Below are positions 6,689 through 8,426 of a stretch of 8,426 nucleotides of DNA, in pieces. Each line of letters begins with the position of its first letter. Position 1 is the stretch's first letter. The translations under genes and the position numbers were made by a program. The notes under the pieces are model-generated. The model had not been told where the DNA came from and searched no databases. It saw only the letters and a program-made list of their open reading frames with translations. Source of the stretch: Spartobacteria bacterium (GTDB taxonomy: Bacteria > Verrucomicrobiota > Verrucomicrobiia > Chthoniobacterales > Chthoniobacteraceae); assembly GCA_025350985.1 (NCBI GenBank), contig JANXWU010000189.1, positions 1 to 8,426 on the forward strand, read 5' to 3'.

Positions 6689-8426
6689 CTACGGCTGCGT
6701 CAATTGCACGGAACCGCTTTCATTGTCACCCGGTTTGGTGCTCAGGAAGTTTCCCGCGCCGACGTCCTGTTTTTGAAAAACGACAGCGCGAACGGGTGCG
6801 ACTCGCTTTGTCACCGGATGCAAAAACCGTCCTGTGATGATGCCGTTCGCCCGATAGATCCCGAGCGAGAGGCTGTTCGAGCCGCTCACCGCTAAGCCGG
6901 TGGGCGCGGTGCGGACGACGTGAGCCGAGTGGTCGGCAATCGGCGTGGTCAGATGTCCGGCGGCGGCGTGGAAAGTTCCGGTCGCGGAGCCGGAAAGAAT
7001 CAGACTGCCCGCGGGGTCGAAAGCGGAGCCGATCAGGGTGGTATTCAAAACAAAACCGCCGGGATAAAAAGGCGCGCGCGAGTTCGGCGGCTTGACCCAT
7101 TTCACCGCGCCGTCGAGGTCGCTGGCGGCCACGTCGCGGAACGTCACCGTCCCCTCGACGAACCCGGCGAACGGCCCGAAGCGGGCGTAAAGCGGCAGAT
7201 ACAAAAACCAGACGCCGTCGCGGGTGAGCGTCGCGCCCTGCGAGAACGGCGTGCCGTCCGCGAGCGTGCCGGCAAAGGTCATTTGTCCGGTCGGCTTGAC
7301 GTTGAGCGTGGCCGCGCCGCTGCCCTGCGGAGCCGCCGTGCCGCTGGTTTTCGTCGGGTCGGGCGGGAGCAGGATCGTGTATTTGCCCATTTGCGGAGCG
7401 GGATTCGCGGCGCTGAAAACCAGCTTGCCGGAACTAATTTGGCTCGTGAACGATCCGTCAAACACGGTGCCCGCGATGGTTTCTTTTCCGTTCACCCGCC
7501 GTGAGACGAGCGTGACGACCAGCGGTGTGGTTCCGCGCCGCGCGATGGTCGTTTGAAAAGAGCCCGCGCCATCGAAAGCGCCGCGCAACGGATAAGCTAC
7601 GCCGGCATAAATCAGGGTCCCGGTGAACGACCCGGTGTCCAGCAGCGAAAGATTAATCGTGCCCGCGTGCTCCGCCTTGTCACCCACGATTTCCCCGAGG
7701 AAGGAGCCGCTGTAAAAAATCGGCTGCGTAAAAAAGGGATACGCCGCGACAGCGCCGAGCGGGAAACCCGCTCCCTTGGGGAGATCAATCGTCGCGGCGC
7801 TTTGAGCATCCGCAGCGAAACCGAAAAGAATGTGTGCGCCCGGCTTGAGCGTCGTCAGGATCGCTTTCACTCCAAGTCCGCCGCTGCCCGACGCAGCCAT
7901 CCACGCATCGCTGACGCTATCGAGTTGAAAATAAAGCTGCTCCACCGGCGGCTGGTTGGGCGCATAAGTGCTCACGGCGCCGAGCTTGAACGACACCGCG
8001 CTGCGGAAACTGGTGTCATCCGGCAGCGGGTCGATGTCCGTCCTCAATCGCACCGGCTGCGGCTGCGCGGGCGAGACGACCGTGACGCTGTTCGAGCCGG
8101 AGTTGAGCGCATACGCCCGACCCGTGAGCGGATTCACCACCACCGCCGCAGGGCTGGCTGGGACAGGGATCAGCGACGGCGTGTTCGTCACTCCGTCGAT
8201 GACCGTGACCGCATTGGTGCCGCCGCTGCCGACGTAGATCTTATTCAAAGCCACATCGACCGAGATCGACTTTGGACTGGTCGAAACGGTCACGGTGCTC
8301 GCCGCATTCGTCGCTCCATCGATGACGGTGACGCTGTCCGCGCCCGTGTTCGCGACGTACACTTTGTTCGTCGCGGGATTGACTGCCACCGCGCGCGGGC
8401 TGACTCCTGCTCCGATCGTCATGGTC
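6689..8426 (-). CDS. YVTN beta-propeller protein with beta-rich C-terminal module, 3' part (5' end beyond the window)
   Basis: The frame is open to the right edge and ends at TAG (6691-6689). An ATG at 8422 exists, but it falls inside a propeller blade, so the true start lies outside the window. Numbering from that Met: three YVTN blades about 41 residues apart, marked by NPATNKVYVANTGADSVTVI (15-34), LNKIYVGSGGTNAVTVIDG (59-77) and NPLTGRAYALNSGSNSVTVV (97-116). Then an Ig-like stretch (about 123-210, with DPLPDDTSF and LKPGAHILFGFAAD), and glycine-rich beta repeats (about 240-577) such as GSFTGTLIYAGVAYPLRGAF, GSGAATLNVKPTGQMTFAGT and the closing VVFQKQDVGAGNFL...SGSV. I recall this C-terminal pattern from large secreted Verrucomicrobiota proteins. 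YVTN propellers are usually surface or periplasmic binding scaffolds; ligand and role are unknown. No transmembrane anchor or sorting tail is visible at the C-terminus. It is probably unrelated to the arg genes. Confidence 0.85.
   Translation of the reverse strand, partial: TMTIGAGVSPRAVAVNPATNKVYVANTGADSVTVIDGATNAASTVTVSTSPKSISVDVALNKIYVGSGGTNAVTVIDGVTNTPSLIPVPASPAAVVVNPLTGRAYALNSGSNSVTVVSPAQPQPVRLRTDIDPLPDDTSFRSAVSFKLGAVSTYAPNQPPVEQLYFQLDSVSDAWMAASGSGGLGVKAILTTLKPGAHILFGFAADAQSAATIDLPKGAGFPLGAVAAYPFFTQPIFYSGSFLGEIVGDKAEHAGTINLSLLDTGSFTGTLIYAGVAYPLRGAFDGAGSFQTTIARRGTTPLVVTLVSRRVNGKETIAGTVFDGSFTSQISSGKLVFSAANPAPQMGKYTILLPPDPTKTSGTAAPQGSGAATLNVKPTGQMTFAGTLADGTPFSQGATLTRDGVWFLYLPLYARFGPFAGFVEGTVTFRDVAASDLDGAVKWVKPPNSRAPFYPGGFVLNTTLIGSAFDPAGSLILSGSATGTFHAAAGHLTTPIADHSAHVVRTAPTGLAVSGSNSLSLGIYRANGIITGRFLHPVTKRVAPVRAVVFQKQDVGAGNFLSTKPGDNESGSVQLTQP

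Noticed and set aside
8420..8422. ATG at 8422 as start of the YVTN protein
   Set aside because: It falls inside a blade, the frame stays open to the edge, and no signal peptide follows. The gene is cut by the window edge.

Overview
The window is GC-rich and reads like a chromosomal segment of a Verrucomicrobiota bacterium, or a close PVC-group relative. Three features suggest this: a secreted protein of the Planctomycetes/Verrucomicrobia 'membrane-bound dehydrogenase' type at the left edge, a YVTN beta-propeller protein with the beta-rich C-terminal module I associate with Verrucomicrobiota, and start codons mostly without a Shine-Dalgarno sequence. The assignment rests on recognising families by eye, not on a database search. 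All five identified genes and gene fragments lie on the minus strand, so transcription runs from right to left.

From right to left: (1) 8426-6689 is the 3' part of a large extracellular protein, with three YVTN blades, an Ig-like segment and a beta-rich C-terminal module. (2) 6586-4401 is argB-argD, overlapping by 4 nt (GTGA). (3) 4400-4067 is a 334-nt non-coding gap filled by a nested inverted-repeat structure. (4) 4066-3161 is argF. (5) 3160-2988 carries a hairpin that may end the arg transcript, then a plausible promoter for hppA. (6) 2987-873 is hppA, a complete K+-independent-type H+-pumping pyrophosphatase. (7) 872-767 is a short spacer with a weak terminator-like hairpin. (8) 766-2 is the N-terminal part of the secreted dehydrogenase-like protein, which runs off the left edge.

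ArgB (N-acetylglutamate kinase), ArgD (acetylornithine aminotransferase) and ArgF (ornithine carbamoyltransferase) supply three steps from N-acetylglutamate to citrulline. ArgB has the N-terminal helix of arginine-inhibited hexameric kinases, so feedback control by arginine is likely. ArgC, the deacetylation step (ArgJ/ArgE), ArgG and ArgH must be encoded elsewhere. HppA uses pyrophosphate to pump protons. It has its own candidate promoter and is probably a neighbour rather than a pathway partner.

The most unusual part is the argD-argF gap. Two divergent copies of a composite repeat of about 100-115 nt face each other. Each copy has GTAGCGGCGGTCTG at its outer end, then a GGTT..AGTT..TAAAA stretch, then a 'GTCATTCTGAGC...GAAGAATCTC' repeat arm. 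The argD stop codon lies inside the outer repeat. The rest of the window is ordinary housekeeping and secreted-protein coding sequence. I see no RNA gene, CRISPR array, transposase or defence system.
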